Origin: Raphanus sativus
Taxonomy: Eukaryota; Streptophyta; Magnoliopsida; Brassicales; Brassicaceae
Assembly (NCBI RefSeq): GCF_000801105.2
Contig: NC_079516.1
Location: forward strand, 3,038,001 to 3,102,000
Length of the DNA stretch: 64,000 bases
Reading direction: 5' to 3'
The notes under the pieces are model-generated. The model saw nothing but the letters and a program-made list of their open reading frames with translations, was not told the DNA's origin and made no database searches. Shown here one piece after another: positions 36,180 to 47,006 of this stretch; position 1 is the first letter of the stretch; each line of letters starts with the position of its first letter. The position numbers were made by a program, and so were the translations under genes.

Positions 36180-37060
36180 GAATGTGAGAGCTCTTGTTTA
36201 CGCTCTTTGAGAATCTCTCTTGAGTTATTTGTTGTTTGTTTCTGTCTCTTTGAATAAAAAGCAAAATCTTTTGGATCTAAAGTTGAACAATTGGGTTTAT
36301 GGAATTGTGTAATTGATAATGTTTCATCTCATTTTGGTTACTTGAGCTTTCCTTCACCTCGAGAGAGAGGAGTGTGGAGGACTATAAATAACAATATTAT
36401 CTTGAAAAATAGCTTTATCAATTGTAATTTTTATGAAACGAACTTGTAGATTTGTATAGTAATCTATGTAAATTACAGAAATAAATTATGCAAAAATGAG
36501 AGCAACAGAAGTAAATTACAATGACCCCTCCCTAGTGGTACAAACATGAGAATATGCTCATGAAAACAAAGAAAAAAATATAGAATTTATGGCTGAAAAC
36601 AAAGAAAAAATATCTTTCATGAAGATATTAAAACAAGCGAGATATTTTTTTCTCATAAACGGGATATTCTAGCTGTTGGCATTACAAAAGAAAAAGCACA
36701 TAAAACATGTTTTATAAGAAAATTAATTAATCAGGTTAAGACATAAGACAAAAAAATAATTATATAATTACAACAGAAAACAACGTTTAAAAGGAAACTA
36801 ATCCGCTGAGACCAAACAGTGATCCTCCTCCTAATTTGAAATGTCCGTTGACAGTTGTTATAACACTGGGGCAATAAAATGGTCGTCTTCTCTCTTCCTC
36901 ACAATTCTCACCACTTCAAATACAAACCTCGTTGAGCTCAAAATTAGACAAATTCAACTGTACAAACACAGAGAGAGCGAGATCTTCTATATCTCCTTCT
37001 CCTTGAACAAGCCTCACTCACGAACCTCGTGATCACCGTGAACAAGCTGCCGCAGCAGCC
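36180..37060. other. Intergenic and VGT1 upstream region
   Basis: NDUFA12 3' flank followed by AT-rich DNA and the presumed leader of VGT1. No open reading frame of note. Confidence 0.4.
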
Positions 37061-40000
37061 ATGGTGTTTGATTCCGAGAAGCAATCGATCGTTTCTCTTG
37101 GACAGGTTTTCGTGCTTCGTTTTATATTCTCTCTCCACTTTTCTCCGTTCACCGTCAAAAATTGTGTGTTTGAGTTTTGTTTGTTAAGAAGTTTAGAGAG
37201 TTGTGAATGCAAATATTTAGGTTAGAGTTTGAATTTTTCTTCCTTCTTAGGGTTGGAAAATTAGTTTGAATCTCCATGTAAATATGTGCAACAACTTGCC
37301 TAAACTGTGATTTCAAATTTGTAAGCATGAGATTAGACCTTAGCTTTCTTGATTTTTGAATAATGAATATTACCAATCACGTATCTGAATTTTTTTGTTC
37401 CTGTGTAGGTTGGTGATTCATCTTCAGGTGGGATTAGCTCGGTCAAAGAACCTCTGATTAAGGAGAAACACCACAGCCAGAAGACTACTCTGTTCTTGCA
37501 GCCATTCCCTCGTGAGTTCTTTTTTTTCTTCTGTCGTTTTCCTTTGGTAGGTCGTCATTAAACACCACCAACTGTGGGCCCAGCAAAACTGTGGTTGCTA
37601 TTCACAGTTTATTTCCAATGTTTCTGCTGAAAAAAGCAAGTGTTTGGTTTGCACATGAAAGCATTACTAAGAAGGTGTCATTTATTGCACAGGTTTCTCT
37701 TTCCAGCTCTTGGAGCTTTGCTTTTTGGTTACGAGATTGGTGCTACTTCTTGTGCAATCATTTCTATTAAGGTAATGATTCCCTTAACTTCACACCTGTA
37801 TCTGCAGTGCCATTCTGTACCCTTGAATTTTTACTGTTTTATGTATATGTTTAATTGGTCTAAGCCGTTCACAGTTCTGTTAATTACTCTGTTTTTTTTT
37901 TCTTCATGTACAGTCTCCTACGCTAAGTGGGATATCATGGTACAACTTGTCTCCAGTGGATGTCGGTATAATAGTGAGTTTTGACCTTTCTTGGTTCTTC
38001 CACATGTTTGGCTGTTGCATTAAATTTTTTGTTATTGTTTCCTCCCTATAGGAGCTGCGGGTCCAAATACATTTGCTTACAATGTTATTAAACGTTTCTG
38101 CAGACTAGTGGCTCCTTGTACGGTGCCTTAATTGGATCCATTGTGGCATTTACTATTGCTGACACAATAGGTTTGGTTTCTTAAGATATTTTTTAATCTT
38201 GTTACATAGTAGCCAGCATCTCTATCTGATTTTATCCAAAAAAAAAACATCTCTATCTGAAAGAAATTGAATTGTTGGATTGATTTGTTTCAAGGAAGAA
38301 GAAAGGAGCTGATCTTGGCTGCATTTTGTTATCTAGTTGGAGCCATTGTGACTTCACTAGCACCTGTCTTCTCCGTCCTGATAATTGGACGCCTTATGTA
38401 TGGCATTGGGATTGGACTGGTAAGAGAGATAGAATCAGATTAAGATTTTTTTTTCTATGAAACCCATGCAACTTTTGGAGTACACTTCTTAAAATTGAAA
38501 GCTGATATGTTCTCTCATGTATTGTAGACAATGCACGCAGCTCCAATGTACATTGCGGAGACTTCACCAAGTCAGATACGTGGAAGGATGATATCACTAA
38601 AAGAGTTCTCAACCGTCATTGGTATGGTTGTAAGTTCTCAAAAGGCTCTACAGATATCAGAAATTTATTGCTCAGTTTTGAAGTTACACATAACTGACAC
38701 GTATAAATTTTTGAAGGGAGGCTATGGGATCGGTAGCCTCTGGGTCACTGTTATATCTGGTTGGCGTTACATGTACGCAACGATCATCCCTGTGCCAGTT
38801 ATCATGGGAATTGGAATGTGCTGTCTACCAGCATCCCCTAGGTGGCTTTTACTTCGCTCTCTTCAGGGAAAAGGGAATGTGGAGAGCCTTCAACAGGCTG
38901 CGATCAGGTCTCTTCGCCGGCTTAGAGGGTCTGTTGTGGTTGACTCAGCTGTTGAACAGGTGGACGAGATCTTGGCTGAGCTTTCCTCTGTGGGTGAGGG
39001 TAAAGAAGCTACACTTGGTGAAATATTTCAAGGCAAGTGCTTGAAAGCTCTCACTATAGCTGGTGGTTTGGTCTTGTTACAACAGGTTGGTGCAGTCAGT
39101 TTCATCAAATGTCCTTTAGGAGAAAGAAAAAATAGCTAAATATATATATTTTATGAAATGGTTACAGATAACTGGGCAACCAAGTGTACTTTACTATGCA
39201 CCATCAATACTACAGGTTATCTTTTCATCTCTAGTAATATATGTTCTGTTTTCATTTCTGAACAAGATAACTTATGTCTTTGTACCACTAACATTACATG
39301 TTACTAGACTGCTGGCTTTTCTGCTGCAACTGATGCAACTCGGATCTCAATTCTACTCGGTCTATTGAAGGTATTTGTTTTCTTCCATCTATTTTTAGAT
39401 ATCAGATCCTGTTAGCTATGAAATGTTGAGGATTAGTATGCTTTTAAGTGCTCTGGTGCTAATGTTAGACGTTGTAAGTATATGAAATGCTTAGCACATT
39501 TTTAAAACGGTCTTGTATGTTTCCTTTAGAAGACTTTGATGTAGTACTTTAATGTTTGCAGTTGGTTATGACTGGAGTTGCTGTTATAGTGATTGACAAA
39601 CTTGGAAGAAGGCCTTTACTTTTTGGTGGTGTTAGTGGCATGGTTTGTCCTCTGGCATCTTCACTCTTTCTTTTTTTTTGTCTTATGTACATGAGATAGA
39701 AAACCTAATTGATTCAGAAATTTAGCTTATTGTGTATTTTTAATTGTGTAACAGGTGGTCTCTTTGTTCCTCCTGGGGTCATACTACATCTTTTACAACA
39801 CTGTACCAGCTGTTGCTGTGGTTGCATTGCTACTATATGTGGGCTGCTATCAGGTTAATTTTTTTCACAGATTTTCTGATCAAAGTTCCATTCTTGGTAA
39901 CGTTAAGCTATTTATACTAATGTGTCATCAATCTTGCACAGTTATCCTTTGGCCCTATTGGTTGGCTGATGATCTCAGAGATATTCCCCTTAAAATTAAG

Positions 40001-40448
40001 AGGTAGAGGAATCAGCATAGCAGTACTTGTAAATTTCGGCACAAACGCGCTTGTGACGTTCGCTTTCTCACCTTTAAAGGTAAGGATTCCAGAACCAACA
40101 AACTCCTCAATAGATAACGTAGCTATGACTTTGGAAGAACATGTTTAACTAGAGGTTCCCCATTTAGCTCCTAGCTAGCTAACTCAAGAGTGTTTCTAAG
40201 CTGCAATCATTTATGTTAATCAATTTGATCATGCACTAAGTAAACACAATATACATATATCTTGTTTGTTCCATATCTTCTTCTGTTTTTTAGCTCACCT
40301 GGTATGTTTTATGCAGGAGCTGTTTGGAGCAGGAGTGCTGTTCTTTGGATTTGGAGTGATATGTATAGTGTCTCTCTTCTTCATATACTTCATTGTGCCT
40401 GAAACGAAGGGTCTCACTCTTGAAGAGATTGAAGCCAAGTGTCTCTAA
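37061..40448 (+). CDS. VGT1: Vacuolar glucose transporter 1-like (frameshifted)
   Basis: A major-facilitator sugar transporter that moves glucose into the vacuole by proton antiport. Fourteen exons are readable (37061-37105, 37409-37511, 37693-37771, 37914-37973, 38104-38170, 38295-38419, 38528-38629, 38717-39085, 39168-39215, 39308-39370, 39562-39642, 39755-39853, 39942-40079, 40317-40448). Sugar-porter signatures are intact: GRRKELILAA, PMYIAETSPSQIRGR, PASPRWLLL, QQ..TGQPSVLYYAPSI, GRRPLLFGG and the C-terminal PETKGLTLEEIEAKCL. The exon lengths total 1511, one base short of 504 codons. Exon 2 begins in frame (VGDSSSGG...KEPLIKEKHHS), but the conserved EDYSVLAAIPSFLFPALG needs the other frame from about 37477. 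So one base is missing. As printed, the protein shifts before the first membrane helix. It is either a recent null allele or an assembly error. Confidence 0.85.
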
Positions 40449-41056
40449 AAAAAAGTTCTTCTCATCTTAGCTCCGTTTTCACTGATGATGCTTCATTGCT
40501 TGAGGCTCTGAATGGCAAACGCAGCAACCACAAGTGGGCGTAGCCATTTTTACCGCGGAATTGGTGAGTGCAGCTCGCGGTAAACGTTTGGTGCGTTGAC
40601 AACTTATAAAATTTTAAATATTTTTCTAAATATGTTTCTATAATGCAAAAAGCCACCCATCTATTTTTGTTCTATTGCATTATTCTTTTGTGTATTTTTT
40701 TTCTTGTCATTGCCCATATACACTACATTATTTTTCATTAGTAAGATATGAGATATGAATTGAATTAAACAAACTCTTAAATATTTAGAACATTTGATAG
40801 AAAATCAAACCGGCTAGACCAAAACCAGAACTCGTATCTAACCAAGTTCACTGAAACATTGTAGCAGGAAGCAACCAAAAAGTTTAGTAATTATACAATT
40901 ACTGGACTGATAAATAATTGTAATGGGCCATATTTTAATAACTAAAGCCCAATGCGTTGTTGTTGGTTCCTCTCAGAAACAAGTCTCTCTCTCTCTCTCT
41001 CTCTCTTTGCAAAGAGACTTCCTCTGATTATTTTCGGTAGAGGAGCAAAAAAAAAA
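40449..41056. promoter_or_regulatory. Intergenic region upstream of NDUFS6
   Basis: Gene-free. A GCCCAAT motif at about 40947 and a (TC)n tract (40984-41007) just before the ATG look like the NDUFS6 promoter and leader. From memory, Arabidopsis has a zinc-binding dehydrogenase gene (At3g03080) here; no trace is seen. Confidence 0.45.
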
Positions 41057-42420
41057 ATGGCGTCGAAGCTGGTGAAAGCCCTAATCCGATCGCAGATTCT
41101 TCCATCTACGAGGAGGCACTTCAGTGCACCGGCTACCACACAATTAGGCGTGCCAACAGACGATCTAGTCGGAAATCACACCGCCAAATGGATGCAGGTA
41201 CTTCCGATGACGATTATAAAATGTGTGTTTATGGCCCTATCTCTTTCGAATCCGAGTCTTCGTTGTTCCTTATGAGGTTTAGATCGTGATTTTGCTCATC
41301 GTCTATGGTATTCGATTCGTTTATGGAATCACGGTTTATGGAATCGTGAAACTGCTGTGTTTACTGGCTTTGATTGGATTTGTAGAAATCACAGGGTAGC
41401 TATCATCTCCGCAAATTTGTGTTTAGTGAATCTGCTTAATTGAAGATAATGTTCGATCATAATTCATAGAGGCATGATGATATCGATTTGAATCTGCTCA
41501 GATTTTTATTTTATTTTTGTTAATTTTGAGGACATTGGGCTTATTTTTATCCGTTGCTAGAGAGAATATATATTGTTGAGGGGTTCAAAAAATACATGAG
41601 CAAGTTCTTCTCGTAGGCCTTGTGCGCATGTACTCAGTGTGTATATATATTTGAATCCATAACTAACAATTATCTAGTGTTAATAAAACAATCAATAAAT
41701 TAGCCAAAATAGCTGAGAGCAGAATGAGAGTGGGCAATTTAGTTAGTTTTAGTATGAGTAGAATTTTTTGTCATGGTGTACTATCGTTGAATGGCTTATT
41801 GTTGGGACATCAGTTTATAAGCATGCTATTGCGATCTGATTCTTCATTTCCCAAGTCTAATAAGTGAAAAGATAATTCAATAATTGCATGGCATGTTCTT
41901 GTCCAATAGTTTGGCTTAATAGCGTACGGACTTGGATTATGTGAGCTTGAAAATTTTGCCCATGTTAGTTTACACTTAGTTCTGTGTCTGTTAGTCAGCA
42001 GTTTGGTATTGGTTCTTTCTGGTGAGTTAGGAAGTTTGCATTATCACAATTTTTTTTGGTCTTTTGCCACTTCCCTGGTAGTTTTGCATAACGTGTCTAA
42101 GGAACTTAATCTGTAACAGGATAGAAGCAAGAAGTCACCGATGGAGCTGATCAATGAGGTCCCACCTATCAAAGTTGATGGAAGGATTGCTGCTTGTGAA
42201 GGAGGTTTGTATCTCCTCTTCTCATCAATGGCCTAATGATATTTTTGTGATTTTGTGATAATACCAAACCAGAGATTGATTTATTAATCGGTTTTTGTAT
42301 AACGTTGCAGACACCAATCCAGCACTCGGTCATCCAATTGAGTTCATTTGCCTCGACCTAGACGAGCCTGCCGTCTGCAAGTACTGTGGCCTTCGCTATG
42401 TTCAAGATCATCATCACTAA
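41057..42420 (+). CDS. NADH:ubiquinone oxidoreductase 13-kDa subunit (NDUFS6)
   Basis: A zinc-binding accessory subunit of mitochondrial complex I, needed for matrix-arm assembly. Three exons (41057-41197, 42120-42204, 42311-42420) give 111 residues. The N-terminus is basic and Ser/Thr-rich (MASKLVKALIRSQILPSTRR), like a mitochondrial presequence. The C-terminal zinc-finger block is complete: GRIAACEG, ALGHPIEFICLDLDEPAVCK and YCGLRYVQDHHH, giving the expected C, H, C, C ligands. The 922-bp first intron is the longest. The location matches At3g03070. No lesion seen. Confidence 0.92.
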
Positions 42421-42885
42421 GCCAACATTCTGAAAGTCATGAAAAATCTCCAGTCTCTTTTTTCTCCTTTTTTAAAATTCATTGTCAAGTTTGCGCGATG
42501 CATCGGCATCTTCAGACATCTTATGTAATAAAGGTTTCGATCAGTGTTTGATTATGTATGTTTGACCTCAGAGTCTTTTTCATGTCACTGAGCCTAAAAA
42601 GGCTTTGGGGATTTGCTATATAACCAGTGCCAAGTTTGTTCCATCTTTGATAAAATGATATCAGTGTCAATATTTATTCGAATTATTGTTTAAGCTTTGC
42701 AAAAAATAACTTCTCGTAATACAAAGTACAAAACCTCTCCTTGACCAAAAACGAGAAACAATAGGGACTCAAATCTCTGCCCAAACCTCAGAAACAACTA
42801 AATAGATTTTGAGCCTCTGTTTTATTTTGCCTATTTCCAAAAGTGTGAAGGTGAGACCACTTCACTAGCTTACAAAAAAAAATCC

Positions 42886-45701
42886 TCATTTTGAATCGGT
42901 TCCAGCCAATTTTCTTCTCTGCTGATGCTCTGCAACTTTGTAATCCACAACCTCTCTGAACAGCACAGAGTCCAACACACAGTCTTCACTTCCATAAACA
43001 GCTGCCTGAACACTCGCCATCAGCTTAGCAATCTCTCTCCCTGAAAACCCTTCGGTTTTGGCGGCAGCTTCTTTCAAGAGCTCTTCAGTGACACCCTTTA
43101 TCTCAATCTTCTGCTGCTCTTTCTTGAAGAGACGGTCGAACAAACCTGGCTTTCTTGGACCAGCTTGAGCTATGTACTTCTCTAGATACAGGCTTAGAAG
43201 CTTGAACCGCTCTTCTTCTCCGGGTAAGGGGAACTCGAGAACCTCGTCCACACGGTCAGCCACAGCTGAGTCTAGGTCACCAGGTCGGTTCGTGGCAAGT
43301 GCTAAGACTATGTCTTTGGACTGATCACCCGTGCGGAAAAGAAGAGCGTTTAGTGCACTCCTTTGGGCTTCACTCATGTATGTTTTGTTCCTCCTGTTAA
43401 ATTTGCCATAACACACACATCAAAACCATAAACAAAAGTGTTGAAATGATCATCTGAGTAAACAACACTTACTCGCACAAAAATGCATCGGCTTCATCAA
43501 TGAAGAGCAATAAGCCTCTCTTAGACTTCTTCCCCCAATCAAACAGCTGGTGAATCTTCGTAACAGCCTGAGATCCAAGAGGAGCTACATCTCCACCAGT
43601 CATCAGTGCATAATCCAAACCCTACACGAAATTACAAACATTAGAATTAACAAGAATAGATGGAAGTAACCAAAACCATAAAACCCCATTAACATATGCA
43701 AGCATGAGAATCAGACCTTCCTATATGGTAACAGACTCGCATTTATATATAAACAGTTTTTTTTTTTGCAATAAATTAAAACAAACATAAAAAGAATACA
43801 TACAGATTTACGAGCCAGCTCTCTGGCGGCCATTGTTTTCCCTGTTCCTGGAGGACCATAGAAAAGCATATTCCGGAAAGGAGCTTGGTGTGATTTTGTG
43901 TTGGCGGTTGCATTAGCTAGATGCTCAATCCTCTTCTGTAGTGAAGGATGCAAAATAACATCACCAAACCCTTTCCCATTATTGCCAGCTGACCCCTTTC
44001 CGCGTAACGTGGACATTGCACGAGAAACAGAACCAGACCATGGGTACTTTCCCCTCGACGATTCCCGGATCAAGGATGGTTGTCCTAATATTCTGTCCAC
44101 ATAGCTCCAGATAACCTTTGCTCCTTCTCTGCAACAAGCAGTAGGCTATGATCAAATTTTCAATATTGCAGAAAAACAAAATAATTAGTATTTCACCTCG
44201 TTGTGTATATTCCAGCTGCAAGAGCGGTTGCACCACCAACAGCAACAATCAGTTTATTTTGATCCGTTAGAATTGCACGCAACCCACCTAGGAAGAAGAG
44301 AGTCAAAAGTGTTAAACACCTGTTCAAACAATTAGAACTACTATTGCATCAAGGTCTACTAACTCCATGTCCAGACAAGAGAGACATTCATGTATGTAAT
44401 TTTAAATCTCACACCTCCAATATGGTCGAATGTAGTGTTAATGGCAGCAACCCATTTCTCTCTTTCTGCGTTTGCACGATCAACAAGCATTCTCCTGTTC
44501 ACCTCTTCAGCGAGCCTCGCTTCGTGGGCCCTTCCTTCAGCTTCTGCTATAGCTTTGACCTTGATAGTCTCGCGTTCGATCTCAGCCTTCTCCCTCTCGG
44601 TTTGCCGCCTCTGCGCCTGGATCTGTTCCTCGGTAGCTCGTCGAGATTGCTCCTGCCTGATTGCGGAATCTTCTTGCATTTTCACGAGTTCTTGGTTTCT
44701 TGTTCTGTGATACTCATTATCTGCCTGTAAAACCCGATATATACACAACAACAGCTGTTAGAATGAAGAAAGGAAGCTCCAAATGTGATTAAAATTACAT
44801 GCCTGCATCCTCTTTCTAGCCAAATCGTCTTCGTAACGAGCCATTTGTGATTTAGTCTGCGCTTGGTGCTGAGAAAGTTTTTTCTGTTCATCATAAATTA
44901 CCTTTTGCCTCTCCTGTAAAATTGGAAAATGTCAGGCACACAACTTTGCTGCTAAGAAACAACTAATCCGAATAGTGAAATGGAGCAGACAAAAAGTATT
45001 AAAAGTGTTCATAGTGATCACTAAGGGGGCTGTAATGGTGGAAGCAAGGTTGCTAGTTAAGGAGCCATAGTTGTAACACCACAAACTCATATAAACATAT
45101 ACCAGTTATTAAAAAAAATCGGATGATGAAGAAAGTTTGAAGTTAGTAAGTAGAACTCTCACAGTTTCAGCTTGGGCTTGCATAGCTTTATACTCTTGCG
45201 CCTTTGCTGCAAACTCAGTTTGCTTTGTCTCTTCTTGCTGCTTAATACTTTCAAACACCTGAAAGAAACAGACACACACACAAAACGTGAGCCTAAAAGA
45301 CAGAAAGAGACAAAATGCTGAGATCCGACAAAGAGATCTTATCTGGTAATAATTCAATTGCTTTAGAAAGAAAGAAAAAATAAAAAAGAGACATTTTTGG
45401 CGTAAGAGGAGTTGTTGATCTCCTTCAATGCCTTAGCTCCACGCTCCAGCGCCTCCGGATCGAAACCACCCGAACTCGTCCTCGGATTATCATTCCGAGC
45501 TTGCGGAGGGGGAGGAGCTGATGATTCCGTCGACGGCGAAGAAGAAGAAGCAGTCTGCTGCTGTGGATTCGCAGAAGGAGGAGGAGAGTTGGAGAGTCCA
45601 GGGAAAGTGAAAGGACCATCAGCAGCAGCGACTTTCGATTGCGATAGAGAAACCGAAGCTGCCACGGCTGAAATCAATCCAATTGCACATTTCTGAGCCA
45701 T
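42886..45701 (-). CDS. ATAD3-type mitochondrial AAA ATPase
   Basis: An inner-membrane AAA+ ATPase family linked to mitochondrial nucleoid and membrane organisation. Eight exons (45701-45393, 45258-45163, 44913-44803, 44724-44415, 44287-44197, 44128-43804, 43621-43473, 43393-42886) join to 632 residues. Order: Ala/Ser-rich N-terminus; Pro/Gln linker; a long coiled coil ([20 protein letters not shown], then [20 protein letters not shown]); a hydrophobic segment ([18 protein letters not shown]); and the AAA module. The AAA module has Walker A GPPGTGKT, Walker [13 protein letters not shown], sensor [11 protein letters not shown] and the C-terminal helix region [12 protein letters not shown]. The intron after exon 3 has a GC donor (CAG|GCATGT at 44802-44801). 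Sequence and place fit At3g03060. No lesion seen. Confidence 0.92.
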
Positions 45702-46354
45702 GACTGACTTAAAGGGCTCTTTCCAGATTTGAGAATGCTAACGAGTTATGTAGGAAGAGAGATTGGCTTGGAGAAGACGATCGTGGAGGGAGAGAAGGTT
45801 CTCAAGGTTTTTGGTAGGGTTTCGGCGGTTACCCGATAACCGTTTAGGCTACGACGGTTTGGTTGGTTTCTGGACACTTGACCTGATAACCTGACCTTTT
45901 CAAATGTATTGGGCTATTTGGGCTTCTTCGATTTGGACCAGCTGTCTTGACAGTTGCCATTGGGTTTTTTTTTTTTTATAAAAGACCACTATCATGATAG
46001 ATATTTTACAAAATTAAATTTTCAAAAAACATCCTGTTTTAAAAAAAAGTTTGTTTTAAAAATATATATTTTCAATATATTATTTAATTATAAATTTTAG
46101 ACCTTTTAAAAAAATTATGTTTATTAATATTGGTCAAAAATGTGGAAAATAGTTGATTACAAAAGATAATATATTTACAATCGAAATTTGATATTGTTTT
46201 TAATACTGTATGTGTAAAATGTTAAAACGTTGATCTTTTCGTAAAAGACATTCTATATAATGCAAAATAATAAATAATAACAATATAATATAATTTAGTA
46301 TGAGATTTGAGAAGCATAAACCTAAAGTATCTCAAATGATTGACTGCATTTTCC
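45702..46354. other. ATAD3 upstream region and AT-rich spacer
   Basis: The first 200 bp form the ATAD3 leader and promoter (GCCCA/TGGGC motifs at about 45909-45923). The rest is AT-rich with no gene. Confidence 0.4.
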
Positions 46355-46368
46355 AAATTTGAAATACA
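46355..46368. repeat. SINE target-site duplication, left copy
   Basis: AAATTTGAAATACA, identical to the right copy at 46598-46611. Confidence 0.85.
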
Positions 46369-46597
46369 AACCAACGCGTGTTGGTTTATTGGTAAAGAAA
46401 CTCCGGCTGGAGTGTTCGCTCTGGGTTCGATCCGCGTTAGCCACGAGAGAATTTACATGGGCTTCTCTCACTCTCCATACCACTTCGCGTAACCAGGTGT
46501 CCTTAAATGGACGCTTAAAAATTCCTGTAATAGCATGGACATAAGCCCAGTGGACTAATCGATCATGCTTAGTGGTCGGATACTGGGTTATCAAAAA
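46369..46597 (+). mobile_element. tRNA-derived SINE
   Basis: A 229-bp element with an RNA polymerase III internal promoter: A box TGGTTTATTGG (46382-46392) and B box GGTTCGATCC (46424-46433). It ends in a TC(A)8-type tail. The 14-bp AAATTTGAAATACA flanks it perfectly at 46355-46368 and 46598-46611, a target-site duplication. The head resembles a tRNA but does not fold as a complete one by eye. The intact duplication suggests a fairly recent insertion. Confidence 0.85.
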
Positions 46598-46611
46598 AAA
46601 TTTGAAATACA
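46598..46611. repeat. SINE target-site duplication, right copy
   Basis: AAATTTGAAATACA, immediately after the A-rich tail of the SINE. Confidence 0.85.
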
Positions 46612-47006
46612 TAATCAATTTTTTTTTGGTCAAACATAATCAGTTTTTTTTAATTACGAGTTCTATTCTATTAATATTTAAAAATCTATAAACAATATAT
46701 GATAAATTTCAGTTCATACAAAATAACAGTAGCAACATAAATGATTCCACCAACACATCAAAGATTACAAAATTTGAAAAGACAAATAAAAAATGTCCTT
46801 TTCCAGAAGAAAAAGAAAAAACAGACAATGAGACAAGTACTTAGTTCTTGACTTGCTCTACGCGACAACTATACTTTTGTATTCTCCGTGTGCATCTCTT
46901 CTTGTAAGACTCTGCATCATTTGAACAGAAGAAACATTCTTACAAGGAGATTTCAGCAAATACATATTTTCAAACAAAGAAGAGTTTGAGAAACCAAACC
47001 TATTCA

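Noticed and set aside
46359..46544. Possible tRNA gene or coding frame at the SINE
   Set aside because: The A and B boxes are present, but there is no full cloverleaf and target-site duplications flank the element, so it is a SINE.
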